Shown: positions 13,728-14,949 of the stretch, in pieces
How the letters are laid out: the number at the start of each line of letters is the position of its first letter
Numbering within the stretch: the first letter of the stretch is position 1
NCBI GenBank assembly: GCA_023432805.1
Contig: JAEYUG010000049.1
Span: 1 to 14,949, forward strand
Source: Bacteroidota bacterium
Lineage (GTDB): Bacteria; Bacteroidota; Ignavibacteria; SZUA-365
DNA: 14,949 bases
Direction: 5' to 3'
Position numbers and translations under genes: made by a program
Notes under the pieces: model-generated
Told to the model about the DNA's origin: nothing
What the model saw: the letters and a program-made list of their open reading frames with translations, nothing else
Databases searched by the model: none

Positions 13728-14949
13728 TTAGTCCTGGACCGGCGTCTGAATTTCGACCTGCACCATGCGACAGTAGAAACGTCCTTCAGGTGTGTCGTTC
13801 GGAAACAGCAGATCAGAGCTGCCGACGCCGCGCGTACTGGTGTTCACATTGCCGAGCACCGTACCGAATGCGTCGCGTACGGCATCCGCGCGCTGTTGCG
13901 AGAGCTTCAGGTTGTATTCCATGTCGCCGAGCGCGTCGGTGTAGCCGATGATCGTCACCACCGAAGTCGGGGTGATGCTCTTCGACACGTCGGTGATGAT
14001 GGCCTTGTTGCGAGGAGAAATCGTTGCACGGTCGAAATCGAAGAGGATGAGTTTGCTGCGCGTGACACGCTTGTCACCGATACGCTCTTCGCGCTTGCGC
14101 TCGAGTGTCAGCGGCTTGATCGCCACTTCCGTCACGGCTGTCTTCTGTTGCGCACGCTTGTCACGCACATCGAGCGCCACACGAAGAGGTTCTCCGCTGA
14201 TGCCGAGTTCCTCTCCGTCGATGCTCCATTCGATCGATGCGGGCGGGCTCTGTGTGTTCTCGCTTGTGAAGTACGTCTTGTCGCCGCGCGAGACCTTGAG
14301 CGACCAGCGATCGACGCCGTTGGGTGCGTCGACTCGAGGACGCATCTGCAGTGCGTCGAGTGATGCGCTGTAGGCTGTTTCCTCGCGACGCAGCGGAGCG
14401 ATGACACGTGCATCGTCGCTCGTGATTTCCACGCGACGGTTTTCCTCCTGTCCCTGCACCTGTTCAACCGCGGAGGGATCCTGCGGCAGATTGCGGGCCT
14501 GCACGGTGATGCGGCGGGTATCGATACCCCACACATCCACCAGATAGGAGCGTACGGTTTCGGCGCGTTGCCGCGAGAGCGCTGTATTGCTGCGCTCTGC
14601 CTCAACGTCAGCATTGGTACCCGTGAGCGTCACACGTGCACGGGGATAGTCGCGCAGACGCCGACCGATGATGTTGAGCATGTTGCCGTACAACTCGAGT
14701 TCCGCACCCCCGAGCGTGTCGATGCGGAACTGCGCAGCTGCATCCCTGGCGAGAAGCCGCTGACGCAGCGGTGTCGAGGCATCGCCTGCGGAGAAGAACG
14801 TGTAGTTCAGGAGCGGATAGCTCTCGACGGTACGGATCTCCTCGACGGTCATCGGGGATGCCGGCGCGGGAGCACCTTCCTTCGTGCGTCCCTGTACATC
14901 GAGTGCGACCGCAAGCGCGGGGACGGGCGGCGGCGGCGGCGGCGGCGGC
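13728..14949 (-). CDS. OmpA-family protein with two OmpA-like domains, C-terminal part
   Basis: A minus-strand frame is open from the contig edge to the stop at 13730-13728, so the N-terminus is missing. The in-frame ATG at 14852 is internal: 32 codons precede it without a stop, beginning with eight Pro codons. The visible 406 residues start with this Pro-rich linker, then a first OmpA-like domain (LLNYTFFSAGD, then NTALSRQRAETVRSYL, GIDTRRI, and NRRVEI). A beta-rich intervening segment follows (WSLKVSRGDKTYF, IEWSIDGEELG). A second, C-terminal OmpA-like domain has LILFDFDRATI, IGYTDALGD, NLKLSQQRADAV and PEGRFYCRMVQVEI. The TD-x-LG-x(4)-NxxLSxxRA pattern is typical of peptidoglycan binding. 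The protein probably ties an outer-membrane or periplasmic structure to the wall. It is upstream of, and likely in one transcript with, the giant T9SS cargo gene. Confidence 0.88.
   Translation of the reverse strand, partial: PPPPPPPPVPALAVALDVQGRTKEGAPAPASPMTVEEIRTVESYPLLNYTFFSAGDASTPLRQRLLARDAAAQFRIDTLGGAELELYGNMLNIIGRRLRDYPRARVTLTGTNADVEAERSNTALSRQRAETVRSYLVDVWGIDTRRITVQARNLPQDPSAVEQVQGQEENRRVEITSDDARVIAPLRREETAYSASLDALQMRPRVDAPNGVDRWSLKVSRGDKTYFTSENTQSPPASIEWSIDGEELGISGEPLRVALDVRDKRAQQKTAVTEVAIKPLTLERKREERIGDKRVTRSKLILFDFDRATISPRNKAIITDVSKSITPTSVVTIIGYTDALGDMEYNLKLSQQRADAVRDAFGTVLGNVNTSTRGVGSSDLLFPNDTPEGRFYCRMVQVEIQTPVQD
14925..14949 (-). repeat. CCG trinucleotide tract (poly-Pro) at the contig end
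   Basis: On the minus strand the contig begins with seven CCG repeats followed by CCC, encoding eight prolines in the linker of the OmpA-family protein. The tract reaches the last base, so its true length is unknown and the assembly may have stopped here because of the repeat. Confidence 0.8.

Noticed and set aside
14850..14852. ATG at 14852 as the true start of the OmpA-family gene
   Set aside because: The frame continues open to the contig edge through a Pro-rich linker, and no signal peptide follows this ATG, so it is internal.

Overview
The window looks like a GC-rich contig from an uncultured member of the Bacteroidota/Chlorobi side of the tree; a Kapabacteria- or Ignavibacteria-like lineage is my best guess. 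Three things point there. A giant secreted protein ends in a type IX secretion (T9SS) sorting domain. It is made of Hydin/choice-of-anchor-D Ig-like units and sits next to a Pro-rich OmpA-family protein. The divergent buk/queA promoter region carries, on both strands, the Bacteroidota-type promoter TTTG/TTG - about 20 nt - TAnnTTTG. The lineage is inferred; no rRNA or other decisive marker is present.

Layout. Positions 1-28 are not genomic: they match a Nextera/Tn5 sequencing adapter with two mismatches. Positions 29-345 (minus) encode the N-terminal part of a lipoprotein that runs off the contig. Positions 346-718 are non-coding and rich in short repeats and hairpins. Positions 719-4839 (minus) form an apparent operon transcribed buk -> iorA -> iorB::ptb: butyrate-kinase-family enzyme, indolepyruvate-oxidoreductase-like alpha subunit, and a fusion of the oxidoreductase beta subunit with a phosphate acyltransferase. 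Positions 4840-5043 hold two divergent promoters. Positions 5044-7580 (plus) carry queA and an unusual ispD::rsmI-like fusion gene. Positions 7581-7687 separate convergent genes and are full of hairpins. Positions 7688-13645 (minus) are the 1,985-residue T9SS cargo protein. Positions 13728-14949 (minus) are the C-terminal part of a protein with two OmpA-like domains, cut at a CCG-repeat contig end.

How the genes may work together. The minus-strand operon encodes the parts of a route from a 2-oxoacid (aromatic or branched) to an acyl-CoA, then an acyl-phosphate, then a free acid plus ATP. Fusing IorB to Ptb would physically link the oxidoreductase to the phosphate acyltransferase. However, the IorA homologue ends before the usual C-terminal ferredoxin domain and lacks the usual Asp and Asn of the thiamine-diphosphate/Mg motif. 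The complex may therefore be divergent or may not do the textbook reaction. This operon is the most interesting part of the window. The queA and ispD::rsmI genes concern tRNA queuosine, isoprenoid precursors and probably rRNA methylation. The two right-hand genes are cell-envelope or secreted proteins.
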